This document shows positions 26,167-34,797 of a DNA stretch of 64,000 nucleotides, one piece after another. Position 1 is the stretch's first letter. Each line of letters begins with the position of its first letter. This stretch comes from Photobacterium marinum (lineage in GTDB: Bacteria; Pseudomonadota; Gammaproteobacteria; Enterobacterales; Vibrionaceae). Position numbers and translations under genes: made by a program. The notes beneath the pieces are model-generated. The model was not told where the DNA came from. It saw only the letters and a program-made list of their open reading frames with translations, and ran no database searches. Location: NCBI RefSeq assembly GCF_000331515.1, contig NZ_AMZO01000030.1, positions 38,657 through 102,656 on the forward strand. Reading direction: 5' to 3'.

Positions 26167-27606
26167 TTATCTGGGAATTAATTTAATCACCAGGTTTTTA
26201 GGCCGCATCGTGATTGCAAACTCTTCTTCGACAACAGGGGGATTTGTCGGTAATCCGATGGTGAAGTGCTGACATATCATGGCGATGACCATTTTTACTT
26301 CCATAAAAGCCAGCCCTTCTCCGGGGCAGTGGCGGGCGCCGCCACCGAAAGGAAACTGGTTATTGGCTTTGTGGGGGCAGGCTTCCGTGGTCATAGCAGC
26401 TTCCAGCCAACGCTCCGGATTGAATTGTTCAGCACCAGTGAAAATCGTTTCATCCATGCCGCCAAGTCGGGTCAGCATGAACAAGCCGGTTCCGGCCGGG
26501 AGTTCCGTGCCGTCAGGTAGGGTCATTTGATCGACGGTTTCCCCTGATATCATTGGTACTGTTGATTTCAAACGCAATGTTTCTCTCGCTACTGCTTCGA
26601 GATATTTCAACTGATCGAGACCTTCGACGGTAGTCTTTCCTTCATTTTGCATCCTAATTTTGTTGGCTTCTGCATTGATTTTGTCTTGAACGTCCGGTTT
26701 TTGGCTGAGAAAAAATAGCATCCAGGCAATTAGGTTAGAGGTGGTATCTTCACCGGCAAGAAGTAGGGTCAGGATATTGGCAAATAACTCTTCGTTAGTC
26801 AGGCGATCATTGTCATCATCTGATGCGGCAACCATTGCCTGAAGGATGTTTTCCGGTGCTTCAGCTAATTGTGAATTCTTTTCCAGTTCATCCCGGATCT
26901 GGTCGACGATGTCGAGAGCGTAAGTTTTCACTTTAACCAGTGAACGGTCGAGTTCATGATCCTGTTTCATTTTGAAGTAATGCCAGTAGGGGAACGGCAT
27001 TTTGGTTCGTCGGTTTAATTGCGGGAAAATTACTTCTAAATCTTTTTGCAATCCGTCGCCATCATGTTCTAACAGGCAGGTATCGTGGCCGAAAACCAGA
27101 GAAGTGGTGATATCGACAGTAAAGCGCCGCAGGTCGTCATGAATGGCAATGTCGTGGTTGTCTGCTGTTCGCTTGATCAGCCTTTGCTGAAGTCGGCTGG
27201 TAGTTTGCTCAAGCAAAGGAAAAAATGAGGTAAGACTTTTTTTGCTGAATGCAGGCATGATTAGCTTGCGTTGCCTTTTCCAGCTTTCGCCATTGGCAGA
27301 CAGGACACCATGAATACCGAGTTCTTTGAAAACCTTCTCCAGGTTTGAAGTGCGGTTAATTGATTTAGGCCGACGGCGGAGTAAATCTTTCACAGCCGCC
27401 GGATCAGATATCACCACATATTCTTTCCCGGCGATGCTGAACTTAAAGGTATCTCCGAATTCACGGCTCCATTGTTCGAGTATCTGATGTAACTTCGTGT
27501 TGTTGATTTGAGGGAAATTGCCGAGAAGAGGCCATCCTTTTGGCTGGGGGAGATCTTCTAATGTCCTTTTGGTTTCTTTGTTTGACCTGATCACTGATTC
27601 CGTCAT
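26167..27606 (-). CDS. Cytochrome P450 monooxygenase
   Basis: Haem-thiolate oxygenase. Seen: 479 aa with no membrane anchor; I-helix LLAGEDTTSN, K-helix ETLRL (ExxR), and the haem loop FPFGGGARHCPGEG with ligand Cys427. The proline-rich start (LEDLPQPKGWPLLGNFPQI) resembles class II/CYP102-related or CYP4-like bacterial P450s, with no fused reductase. No ferredoxin or reductase gene is near, so electrons must come from elsewhere. Ribosome-binding site GGAG. Substrate unknown. P450 genes are infrequent in Vibrionaceae, so transfer is plausible. Confidence 0.93.
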   Translation of the reverse strand: MTESVIRSNKETKRTLEDLPQPKGWPLLGNFPQINNTKLHQILEQWSREFGDTFKFSIAGKEYVVISDPAAVKDLLRRRPKSINRTSNLEKVFKELGIHGVLSANGESWKRQRKLIMPAFSKKSLTSFFPLLEQTTSRLQQRLIKRTADNHDIAIHDDLRRFTVDITTSLVFGHDTCLLEHDGDGLQKDLEVIFPQLNRRTKMPFPYWHYFKMKQDHELDRSLVKVKTYALDIVDQIRDELEKNSQLAEAPENILQAMVAASDDDNDRLTNEELFANILTLLLAGEDTTSNLIAWMLFFLSQKPDVQDKINAEANKIRMQNEGKTTVEGLDQLKYLEAVARETLRLKSTVPMISGETVDQMTLPDGTELPAGTGLFMLTRLGGMDETIFTGAEQFNPERWLEAAMTTEACPHKANNQFPFGGGARHCPGEGLAFMEVKMVIAMICQHFTIGLPTNPPVVEEEFAITMRPKNLVIKLIPR

Positions 27607-27838
27607 GCTTCCAACTCCGTTTCTTTGTGTTGCCAGCCATGGCTTCCAGCCGTTACTTTCTTGAAGTCGCTAAGTTATTAATGTTTACATAGCAGAGCGA
27701 ACACATCGTACCAGTACATAAGTATAGTTATTCATCATTTGTGTAAGGTTAATTTTTCCTTTTAGCTTATAACCGGAGGGGGATTTGGCTGGGTAAATCC
27801 GGTAACATGCTGACAAACTGGTTTTTATTGTTCTTTGT

Positions 27839-29146
27839 ATGTCTAAGCTCGACGCTCAACAGGCTCCTCAGCAAGATGAAGTGCTGCCTCGCCTGAAACA
27901 AGCCTTCATAACCGGGATATGGGCCACATTAGCCAGTATCTCCGTTGGATTTCTGTTTAAAATTTGGCTGGCACAGTGGGTGCCGAAAAACGATCTGGCG
28001 CTTTTTAACAGTGTAATTGATATTATCTCGCTTTCCCTGATCCTGATGACCGGCTTTCGTTCGTCGATGGTCGTTAGTTATGGTCAGACACAAAATGATC
28101 ACGATATTATCAATATCTTCCGCTTCAGCCTGATTGCTATGGTGCTGGTAACCTGGGGATTGGTGCTGCCTTACATTAAGCATGAGCTACATATTAATGT
28201 TGGTTATCTTCAGTTGGTGGGTGTGATAGTCAGTATGGGGCTGAAGGTTTACTTTACCAATTTGGTTGCTATGTACCGTCTTTACAGCATATCAAATCGG
28301 GTTACATGGCTGGAGCCGCTCAGTAATGTGGTGCTGTTCTTGTTTTGTTACTACGTATTGCAGCTCGATGCGCTGTCATCGTTATTCTATGGTTTGAGCC
28401 TGTCATCATTGGGTGTGGCACTTTTCATGTATATCAGCCGCCGAAAACAGATTGCGACAAGGCCCCTGACAACGGTTCATCTCGATCCGACACTAATCAG
28501 CTATGTAAAAAAAAGCTTTACTGCCTCGCTGGAAGCTGGTGCCAGTATTTTGATGATTTACATTACTGTTCTGTTGACTATCAGCCACTTCAGCATTGAT
28601 GAACTGGGTGACTTCCAAGTGGTTGTCCGTCCGGTGTTCACTTATATGACCATGCTGTTTGTATTTCCGATTTACCGTTTTGTGCTGCCGGAGCTATCAG
28701 TTTGTGTCCGGAAAGGTCTGCACGGGCAAATCAAAGGCATTCGTCGTTGGGTGTTCAGGTTGTCATTTGCTGTCGGGGCGACTTTCTTCCTTACCATGCT
28801 ACTGTGGGGTAGGGAAATTGTGATGTGGGTATTCCCGCAGCAGTACAGTGGTGCTGTACCTGTGCTATTCCACTTCTCAATTTTCTTTGTTTTCATGATG
28901 TTGAATGCCTATCAGCTGGCATATATCAAAGCGCACGGTCACTTTACTCAAAGCCTGATGATTCGTTTAAGTGGAATTGTGACACTGGTTGCAGCGTATT
29001 ATCTGCTATCCGTGTTTACTGCCAATGTCGTTGCTATCATTGTGGCTCTTTGTATGGGCTATGTGATGATGTTTATTCTTTCAAGCATTGCTGAGCACCG
29101 CATTTTGCGTCGATACCGCCAGTCTGTATCGGCTGAAGCCTGTTAA
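27839..29146 (+). CDS. Multi-pass membrane protein, polysaccharide flippase-like (MOP superfamily)
   Basis: Seen: 435 aa with about 12 predicted hydrophobic helices, starting after a soluble Gln-rich N-terminus (AQQAPQQDEVLP), and a cytosolic basic C-terminus. The layout fits Wzx/MATE-type lipid-linked glycan flippases, but no glycosyltransferase or wzy gene is adjacent, so the cargo is unknown. No ribosome-binding site is visible before the ATG. The next gene (sigZ-like) starts 58 bp later on the same strand and might be co-transcribed. Confidence 0.65.
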   Translation: MSKLDAQQAPQQDEVLPRLKQAFITGIWATLASISVGFLFKIWLAQWVPKNDLALFNSVIDIISLSLILMTGFRSSMVVSYGQTQNDHDIINIFRFSLIAMVLVTWGLVLPYIKHELHINVGYLQLVGVIVSMGLKVYFTNLVAMYRLYSISNRVTWLEPLSNVVLFLFCYYVLQLDALSSLFYGLSLSSLGVALFMYISRRKQIATRPLTTVHLDPTLISYVKKSFTASLEAGASILMIYITVLLTISHFSIDELGDFQVVVRPVFTYMTMLFVFPIYRFVLPELSVCVRKGLHGQIKGIRRWVFRLSFAVGATFFLTMLLWGREIVMWVFPQQYSGAVPVLFHFSIFFVFMMLNAYQLAYIKAHGHFTQSLMIRLSGIVTLVAAYYLLSVFTANVVAIIVALCMGYVMMFILSSIAEHRILRRYRQSVSAEAC

Positions 29147-29204
29147 CCCGGGTATTTTATGCCAGCATTGTTGATTCACGCGTTGAGATAAGGACTGTAT
29201 AGGA

Positions 29205-29780
29205 ATGAGTACTATTGAATCTGCGGATTCAGTTCACCATTCAGCCGCGCCGTGCCTGATGAGGGCATGGCAGGCGCATCAGCATTCGTTGTTATCATGG
29301 TTGTATAAACATACTGACGATGATGCGCTGGCTGAAGATTTGCTTCATGAAGTGTTCCTGCGTGCAATGCGCAAAAACAAGGCATTTTGCGATATCGTCA
29401 ATGCCAAAGCCTGGTTGTTTCGGGTAGCCAATAACCTGGTGATAGACCAGTCTCGTCAACGTAGCTTTGTTCCTCTTGATGATTTGGATTTTGAATCGGA
29501 ACAACAAGAGATAGGGGTAGTTGACAGCCTGACCCAATGCCTGCCGCGGGTGCTGAACGAACTGGCTCCGAAGGACAGTGATATTCTGAAAGCCTGTGAT
29601 ATTCATGGGATGACCCAGAAAGAATATGCCGAACTTCATGGTATGACGCTGGTGGCGACTAAGTCCCGTTTACAGCGGGCACGGCAGAAGCTGAAACGAC
29701 AGCTGAGTCAGTCGTGTAAGGTGAGACTTGATGAGTATCACAAGGTTTGCTGTTTCTCTCCCCGAGAATCAAAAAACTAA
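29205..29780 (+). CDS. sigZ: ECF-type sigma factor, SigZ-like
   Basis: Alternative RNA polymerase sigma subunit. Seen: 191 aa; region 2 (DALAEDLLHEVFLRAMR, then NAKAWLFRVANNLVIDQSR), a short linker, region 4 helix-turn-helix (MTQKEYAELHGMTLVATKSRLQRAR), and a Cys-containing tail (VCCFSP). No anti-sigma gene is adjacent; the paired cysteines could sense redox or metal directly, which is inference. Downstream permease and thioredoxin genes on the same strand form a cassette. The SD is ambiguous: AAGGA lies 10 nt upstream. Confidence 0.88.
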   Translation: MSTIESADSVHHSAAPCLMRAWQAHQHSLLSWLYKHTDDDALAEDLLHEVFLRAMRKNKAFCDIVNAKAWLFRVANNLVIDQSRQRSFVPLDDLDFESEQQEIGVVDSLTQCLPRVLNELAPKDSDILKACDIHGMTQKEYAELHGMTLVATKSRLQRARQKLKRQLSQSCKVRLDEYHKVCCFSPRESKN

Positions 29781-29788
29781 AAAAATTT

Positions 29789-29814
29789 TGCATCCTTTTT
29801 GCCCCTTCATCGTC
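29789..29814 (+). promoter_or_regulatory. Candidate ECF-type promoter for the permease-thioredoxin pair
   Basis: TGCATCC (29789-29795) and CGTC (29811-29814) are 15 bp apart, the shape of ECF -35 and -10 elements. They lie directly after the sigZ stop and about 95 bp before the permease. The inverted repeat CATCGTC/GACGATG (29808-29814, 29842-29848) overlaps. Assignment to SigZ is inference. Confidence 0.35.
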
Positions 29815-29850
29815 TTTGTAATAACGAGGTAGTTTTATAAGGACGATGTA

Positions 29851-29907
29851 ATGACATTTTCTTTGATTGCTTACTTTTCCGCTGAAATACAGCCGGGGGA
29901 GAAGTAA
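29851..29907 (+). CDS. Candidate 18-aa leader ORF before the permease
   Basis: ATG with a strong AAGGA ribosome-binding site 7 nt upstream opens an 18-codon frame (MTFSLIAYFSAEIQPGEK) whose TAA is 2 nt before the permease ATG. The permease's own GGGGGAG site lies inside it. The spacing suggests coupled translation or a leader peptide. It may equally be chance; nothing else supports expression. Confidence 0.4.
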   Translation: MTFSLIAYFSAEIQPGEK

Positions 29908-29909
29908 GC

Positions 29910-30905
29910 ATGTTTCAGATTTTTTCCGATATTGCCAGTTGGCTGGTATTCGATTTACTGGGCTTGTCTGCCGACACAAAACTCGGGGATGCCCTGCATT
30001 TTTTTGTTGAAGATGTGACCAAGATTTTCGCCTTGTTGTTGGTGATGATCTACCTGATCGCGGTGATTCGCGCTTCTTTGAATGTGGAGCGTGTCAGGGA
30101 TTTTCTGGCCGGAAAAAGCCGTGGCTTTGGCTATATGCTGGGCTCAATGTTCGGAGCTATAACGCCATTTTGCTCTTGTTCAAGTATTCCGGTTTTTCTT
30201 GGTTTCAGTTCAGCCGGGATCCCGCTCGGGATCACTATGGCTTTTCTCATCACTTCGCCATTGATCAATGAAGTGGCTGTATTGCTACTAATGAGCCTAC
30301 TTGGCTGGAAGTTTACCCTGATGTACATCCTGGTCGGTATGGTGGTCGGAATGCTCGGCGGGCTGTTCCTCGACGCTATTAAGGCTGAGCGGTGGTTACA
30401 GTCTTTTGCAGCTGAGGCACTGAAACATGGCAAGGAGCATGAGTTCCAGTCGAATTCTCAGGAAAGACAAACACTGACTTTTAGCGACCGTCATCAGTTC
30501 GCAAAACAAGAAACCATCGATATTTTTGGCCGGGTATGGAAGTGGGTAATTATCGGTGTCGGCCTTGGTGCGGCGCTTCATGGTTTTGTGCCTGACGGCT
30601 GGATTGAATCTCATCTTGGCGACGGTCAATGGTGGTCTGTTCCTGCTGCCGTACTGTTGGGTATTCCTCTTTACTCTAACGCTACCGGAGTGATCCCGGT
30701 TATGGAAAGCCTGATTGTTAATGGATTACCCATTGGAACAACGCTGGCTTTTTGCATGAGTACCGTGGCTGCCAGCTTTCCGGAATTTATTCTGCTTAAG
30801 CAAGTGATGCAGTGGAAATTACTGGCAACATTATTTGCTGTTCTGCTGGTGGCTTTCACCCTTGTTGGGTGGACATTCAATATCATTTCATTCTCAACAA
30901 TATAA
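29910..30905 (+). CDS. Permease of the DUF318/COG0701 family (metal or metalloid efflux)
   Basis: Inner-membrane transporter. Seen: 331 aa, about eight to ten hydrophobic helices, with the family's cysteine motif FCSCSSIPVF near residue 88, and a soluble His/Gln-rich loop in the middle (GKEHEFQSNSQERQ). Related proteins (ArsP, Shewanella SO_0444) export arsenicals or antimonite. Four bases of spacer separate it from the thioredoxin-like gene pattern TAAGGAAACAAA, so they are one operon. With sigZ upstream this looks like a self-regulated stress-efflux cassette. Confidence 0.85.
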   Translation: MFQIFSDIASWLVFDLLGLSADTKLGDALHFFVEDVTKIFALLLVMIYLIAVIRASLNVERVRDFLAGKSRGFGYMLGSMFGAITPFCSCSSIPVFLGFSSAGIPLGITMAFLITSPLINEVAVLLLMSLLGWKFTLMYILVGMVVGMLGGLFLDAIKAERWLQSFAAEALKHGKEHEFQSNSQERQTLTFSDRHQFAKQETIDIFGRVWKWVIIGVGLGAALHGFVPDGWIESHLGDGQWWSVPAAVLLGIPLYSNATGVIPVMESLIVNGLPIGTTLAFCMSTVAASFPEFILLKQVMQWKLLATLFAVLLVAFTLVGWTFNIISFSTI

Positions 30906-30914
30906 GGAAACAAA

Positions 30915-31148
30915 ATGAAAACAGTTAAAGTTTTAGGGTCTGGTTGCGCTAATTGCCGTAATACAGCTGATTTGATTCAGGACGTTGCCGACGAACTTAA
31001 TATTGAAATCAAGCTGGAGAAGGTGCAGGACATGGCACAAATTATGGCGTACCAGGTCATGTCGACTCCGGCTGTAGTGATTGATGAGCAGGTAGTCCAC
31101 AAGGGTAGTGTACCTAAGCGTGACGTTGTCACTAGTTGGTTTGCATAG
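30915..31148 (+). CDS. Small thioredoxin-fold redox protein (CxxC)
   Basis: Seen: 77 aa; beta-alpha-beta start MKTVKVLGSGCANC with Cys11 and Cys14, then STPAVVIDEQVV with the cis-proline, the pattern of redox-active disulfide protein 2/thioredoxin_3 proteins that accompany COG0701 permeases. Likely delivers or reduces the permease's metal substrate, by family context. AAGGA site before the ATG. A truncated, diverged copy of its 3' half lies 2.1 kb downstream (33227-33358). Confidence 0.9.
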   Translation: MKTVKVLGSGCANCRNTADLIQDVADELNIEIKLEKVQDMAQIMAYQVMSTPAVVIDEQVVHKGSVPKRDVVTSWFA

Positions 31149-31178
31149 TAGTTTGAATATATTGCTCTAAACCCAATA

Positions 31179-31243
31179 ATTCCCCCCTTTTGTGTTAGCT
31201 GAAGTTTGTTTTGATTTTGGCTCTCAAGGGGGGAATGTTTTTT
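31179..31243 (+). terminator. Long-loop intrinsic terminator of the sigZ cassette
   Basis: Perfect 11-bp arms ATTCCCCCCTT and AAGGGGGGAAT, 36-nt loop, followed by GTTTTTT. The rest of the gap to 31466 is AT-rich with no other feature seen. Confidence 0.75.
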
Positions 31244-31466
31244 ATCGCAGTCTTTTTTTTATTTCTGAATTGAAATTGGAGATAGGCTATTAGGAAAGCT
31301 ATGCTAATAGTTGAGTATTGGTTCGCTAAAGATTTGTAATAATGGTAATAAAACGAATGAATCAGCAGGGTCGGTAATGGAAATGCTTAAGGTTATATAG
31401 ACATTTGTTATTCATGATCCTGCCTGAGTTACTGCTGAATTTGGGATAGTTACAGAGGGATCTGAA

Positions 31467-33014
31467 ATGATTAAACAAACGATAGTATTTGGTTCAGTAT
31501 TAATGCTCTCGGCATGTGGCGGCTCTGATTCAGATGATGTCAGTACTGCTGGTAACTCTTCGTTAGTCCCTATGGCGGCTGTAGTGATGTCACCGTTTGA
31601 TGTGACACCGGAAAGTTCGGGGAAAAATACACAGTTTAGAGCACTACCGAAAGTTTCATCTTCTTCTACTTATTCATGGGCTACGGCTCGTATTGATGCC
31701 ATTTTAAATGGTTCCACACCATTGAGTAGTGTTTTCACTGCTGATCTGTTTTATCGCACAGGCTCTAATGCTGCGTGTTACGGGCCAACGCTTTTATATA
31801 ATAGCCACCCTGATGGAGCAGGAGGAAACGGGCAGTTGCCTGGCGGTGATTTATTGATGTGGCTGGAAGAAGACACTACAGGGCATGCATGTGCAGCAGC
31901 TCAAATGAATGCACGTCTGGCGGGATCCAGAGATCAATCGATGGCGGCGTTAATGGTTATTGCCAGCATGGTTTCTACAGCAAACGCTAACAGTATTGCG
32001 CTTCCCTCGGTAGGAGCAAGTATCACACTAACTACTGAAATGAATGCGCTGTCGGTTCCCAACGTAACATTCAATAGTGTAACGCTTGGTCAGCCTTCTG
32101 CTAATGAATGGAGTTATTCGGTAGATTTCACTTATACACCTGTAGCGACAGCTAAGAATGTGGTTATTGGTTTAGAACATACCACTAGTGGTACGACTAA
32201 TGATTACAGCGGGGTGTTGTTTTATCGGGTAGATGGTGATCAAAATGATTTCCCCGGTGGTAATTGTAATCAGGCTGACCGCACTCTCAATGGTTCGCTA
32301 CGTTACGACAGAAACAGCCTGACAGATATGAAGTTACAAAGCCGAACCGGGATATTCTGTGGTCATGGTGTGGACGGGTTGACGAGTGGGGCCGGTGATG
32401 ACACCGATAATATGGTCGACGCAGCAAAGTATTATGATGCCAACAGCCAGCCCGATGGATGGAGTGAAAACTTCAATATTTTTGTCGCTAACTTCAATCC
32501 AACTCAATTGTCTGGTGAATACGCTTATGTATGGCAGGCGGGGGCAGGAGATAGCCATAGTCGAGTATTTAACATTGGTGTTAATGCTCACTCACCATTA
32601 GACGGTGAATCATATGCAGGTTATGGTGAGAGGGTTGGCAGCAGTACAGGTGATGTACAAGGTATGATCTGTAACTGGGCTGGCCCGGGTAATAGCCATA
32701 CTTTGCTAGAACTTGCTCAGCGTCAGTTCATTACTCAAAACCCATTAACGGGGCTTTTTGATGCATCAATAGGTTTAGGTTCGGCTGATATTACTTATGC
32801 GCCTACAACTAGCTGTGTCTACGATGGTTCCGGTAGTTTCGTTTATGACGTTGATGCGGATGGAACTCTTGCTGATGAAACTCATGCAGCAGTTGTTTCT
32901 GATTTGATGCAGTCTATTGATAGTGATTTGGATGGTACTGCGACTATCGAAGAGAAAATAGCCAGCCGCGGTTATACCTTGCCTGTCGCACCGGGCAACT
33001 GGCCGGGACAATAA
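31467..33014 (+). CDS. Large lipoprotein of unknown function
   Basis: Seen: 515 aa; lipoprotein signal with lipobox LSAC (Cys17) then GGSDSDD, which should send it to the outer membrane. Rich in Ser, Thr, Asn and Gly, with beta-rich composition, several Cys, and Asp-rich calcium-like loops near the C-terminus (DVDADGTLADE, DSDLDGTATIEEK) resembling dockerin/EF-hand repeats. No enzyme motif recognised. AGAGGGA site. It occupies one half of the duplicated interval between the thioredoxin and dctP genes. Confidence 0.75.
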   Translation: MIKQTIVFGSVLMLSACGGSDSDDVSTAGNSSLVPMAAVVMSPFDVTPESSGKNTQFRALPKVSSSSTYSWATARIDAILNGSTPLSSVFTADLFYRTGSNAACYGPTLLYNSHPDGAGGNGQLPGGDLLMWLEEDTTGHACAAAQMNARLAGSRDQSMAALMVIASMVSTANANSIALPSVGASITLTTEMNALSVPNVTFNSVTLGQPSANEWSYSVDFTYTPVATAKNVVIGLEHTTSGTTNDYSGVLFYRVDGDQNDFPGGNCNQADRTLNGSLRYDRNSLTDMKLQSRTGIFCGHGVDGLTSGAGDDTDNMVDAAKYYDANSQPDGWSENFNIFVANFNPTQLSGEYAYVWQAGAGDSHSRVFNIGVNAHSPLDGESYAGYGERVGSSTGDVQGMICNWAGPGNSHTLLELAQRQFITQNPLTGLFDASIGLGSADITYAPTTSCVYDGSGSFVYDVDADGTLADETHAAVVSDLMQSIDSDLDGTATIEEKIASRGYTLPVAPGNWPGQ

Positions 33015-33026
33015 TTGCAGAAATAT

Positions 33027-33064
33027 AAAAGCCTCCTCATAGTTATTCATGAGGAGGCTTTTTA
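33027..33064 (+). terminator. Intrinsic terminator of lipoprotein gene
   Basis: Perfect 14-bp stem AAAAGCCTCCTCAT/ATGAGGAGGCTTTT with 8-nt loop and trailing TT. Confidence 0.93.
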
Positions 33065-33104
33065 ATTTAAGGCGGAAATCTTTAGCGGGTTATACGTTTT
33101 GGTG

Positions 33105-33217
33105 ATTGTGGGTTTTTGGCATTCAGATAAGCTTGCTCAGAAAGTGAATGCCAGCAGGTAAATTCTATAAATACCGACTTAGTGCTTAAAGCCGCATCAT
33201 TGTGGGCGCTATATTGG
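33105..33217 (-). pseudogene. Fragment of a second dctP copy (3' end, internally deleted)
   Basis: 33105-33154 is 49/50 identical to 34800-34849, the 3' end of the intact dctP gene, and 33152-33217 matches 34981-35047 with many substitutions. A 131-bp internal segment is missing, with a shared CAG at the junction. The stop codon and the rest of the gene are absent. Same orientation as the intact gene. Confidence 0.88.
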
Positions 33218-33226
33218 AAAAAGCAA

Positions 33227-33358
33227 ACATAGCACAAATTATGGCTCATCAGGTGATGTCGACTTTGGCTGTAGTGATTGATGAGCAGGTAGTCCCAAAG
33301 GGTAGCGTGGTTAAGGATGATGTTGTCACTGGTTTGTTTTCTGGGATAAAGTATTAGC
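33227..33358 (+). pseudogene. Truncated thioredoxin-fold gene copy (3' half)
   Basis: Resembles 31030-31148 at roughly 85% by eye. The reading frame is still open (IMAHQVMSTLAVVIDEQV) and ends at TAG, but the N-terminal half with the CxxC is gone and no start codon is in place. It directly follows the dctP fragment, the order expected at a tandem-duplication junction. Confidence 0.85.
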
Positions 33359-33802
33359 TAAAATTAAACTTGGTATGTCACTTTTGGGTCATGTAAATAG
33401 ATAAAGTTAGCCGCTTTGGTTTACTTGAGATAGAAGAGGCCTCCTTACTATAGAACCCAAAGTTCATAAGGAGGGCATTATGAAAAATTGAGATCAACTA
33501 ATACAAAGACTAACTATCAGTGAAAAAGTGTGAATAAATTAGCTTGATTAACTTCGAGGTTATGGACGCGTAATAGTTACTGTGACCGCTAATGTTTTGT
33601 TCTATACGTGGAAATGATTAGTCTGGTATGTCGTTAGGACGCACAATTTAGACAGAGTTTTGCTATATCAAAGATTTACTTTTAGTAATAGTTCTTTAGG
33701 CTGATAACAAGCTTCTGTTACTGGTGTTTCATGATTGTAAAAGTGGGGGAGTTGCTTCATACTTTGTACGTTGAAATTTTTGCTAATAAATAGTGATAAA
33801 TA
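33359..33802. other. Decayed, AT-rich non-coding stretch
   Basis: About 440 bp with stops in all frames. It has an 8-bp inverted repeat CCTCCTTA/TAAGGAGG (33440-33474) and a short frame interrupted by TGA four codons after an ATG with a GGAGGG site (33480), suggesting gene remnants. I cannot name the source. Confidence 0.4.
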
Positions 33803-34501
33803 ATGGCGATAAATAAAGTGATCCATGCTGTATGGCTGGGTGGAAAACTTAATAGCTTTTCTAGTGCTTGTATTGATGATTGGGATAAGCAAGGTTACAC
33901 ATATAAATTATGGAAAGATAGCGACCCGTTTGTTGTTAAATTGATCAATGAGTGTGAGTTTGCACGAGAGTGTTATGAAAGGAAGCTATATGCTTTTGTC
34001 ACTGATTACCTCCGCTTAAAAATATTATCTTTAGAGGGAGGTCTATATCTTGATACAGATGTTACGATTAATAAAGACCCGTTTCCTTTATTCGAAAATG
34101 TCCAATTTGCTGCGGGTTGGGAAAATGAACGAAATTTATGCAACGCTGTAATTTATGCAACTACAGAATCAAAGATTCTAAGTAAACTAATTTATTTTTA
34201 TGAGCATGAAATTATGCGTTCGCCTTTGTACATGGGGCCTGAAATATTAACAACTAAATTAGTTGAGCAAGATTTCCAACACGTAGAAGCTTGTACGCTT
34301 TTTGAACAAGCTTATTTTTATGCTTACGACGGAACTACTGTTCAGGAAAATAATGAAATAGAAAGATATCTAACTCATTGGTATCAGCATTCTTGGAAAG
34401 ATAGTAAAGGGATGTCATTTATAAAGTCGAAGCATCAGGGTTTTTTCGGTAAGTTATACACATATCAGAAGAGCTTTTTTAGGCTTAGACATAAAAAATA
34501 A
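33803..34501 (+). CDS. GT32-type glycosyltransferase (DXD sugar-binding)
   Basis: Transfers a sugar from a nucleotide donor, probably to a surface glycan. Seen: 232 aa; N-terminal IPKVIH-like NKVIHAVWLGG, then the family core DYLRLKILSLEGGLYLDTDV with the metal-binding DTD, and a basic C-terminus (FRLRHKK). The gene and its flanks are visibly more AT-rich than the neighbours, and no ribosome-binding site is clear, both consistent with recent transfer. No other glycan genes accompany it. Confidence 0.85.
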   Translation: MAINKVIHAVWLGGKLNSFSSACIDDWDKQGYTYKLWKDSDPFVVKLINECEFARECYERKLYAFVTDYLRLKILSLEGGLYLDTDVTINKDPFPLFENVQFAAGWENERNLCNAVIYATTESKILSKLIYFYEHEIMRSPLYMGPEILTTKLVEQDFQHVEACTLFEQAYFYAYDGTTVQENNEIERYLTHWYQHSWKDSKGMSFIKSKHQGFFGKLYTYQKSFFRLRHKK

Positions 34502-34704
34502 GCCTTTAAGATAAAATTTGCTCTATCTATGCTCTTTGATAAATGGTCTGTTACCAGCAGACCTTTTGTCTGAGTTGTGCGCTAACATTGCTGCTCTCAG
34601 AGCAAATCTGTTTGCGAGCCTGGGATTGGCGTGAATAAAGCATAACTCTATCGTGCTGTATTTTATCGATCTAAGTTCATAAATCAGAGTCATGACCCAG
34701 TTAG

Positions 34705-34745
34705 AAAAGAGCCTTTTCCAGATAACTCTGAAAGAGGCTCTTTTT
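34705..34745. terminator. Bidirectional terminator between glycosyltransferase and dctP genes
   Basis: Arms AAAAGAGCC and GGCTCTTTTT with a 20-nt loop. It serves both convergent genes. The rest of the 34502-34797 gap holds nothing else I can identify. Confidence 0.75.
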
Positions 34746-34797
34746 AGTTTCCATAGGCTAATTCAATTAGTTCTAGTTAATGCAGTATGGTGAAACA

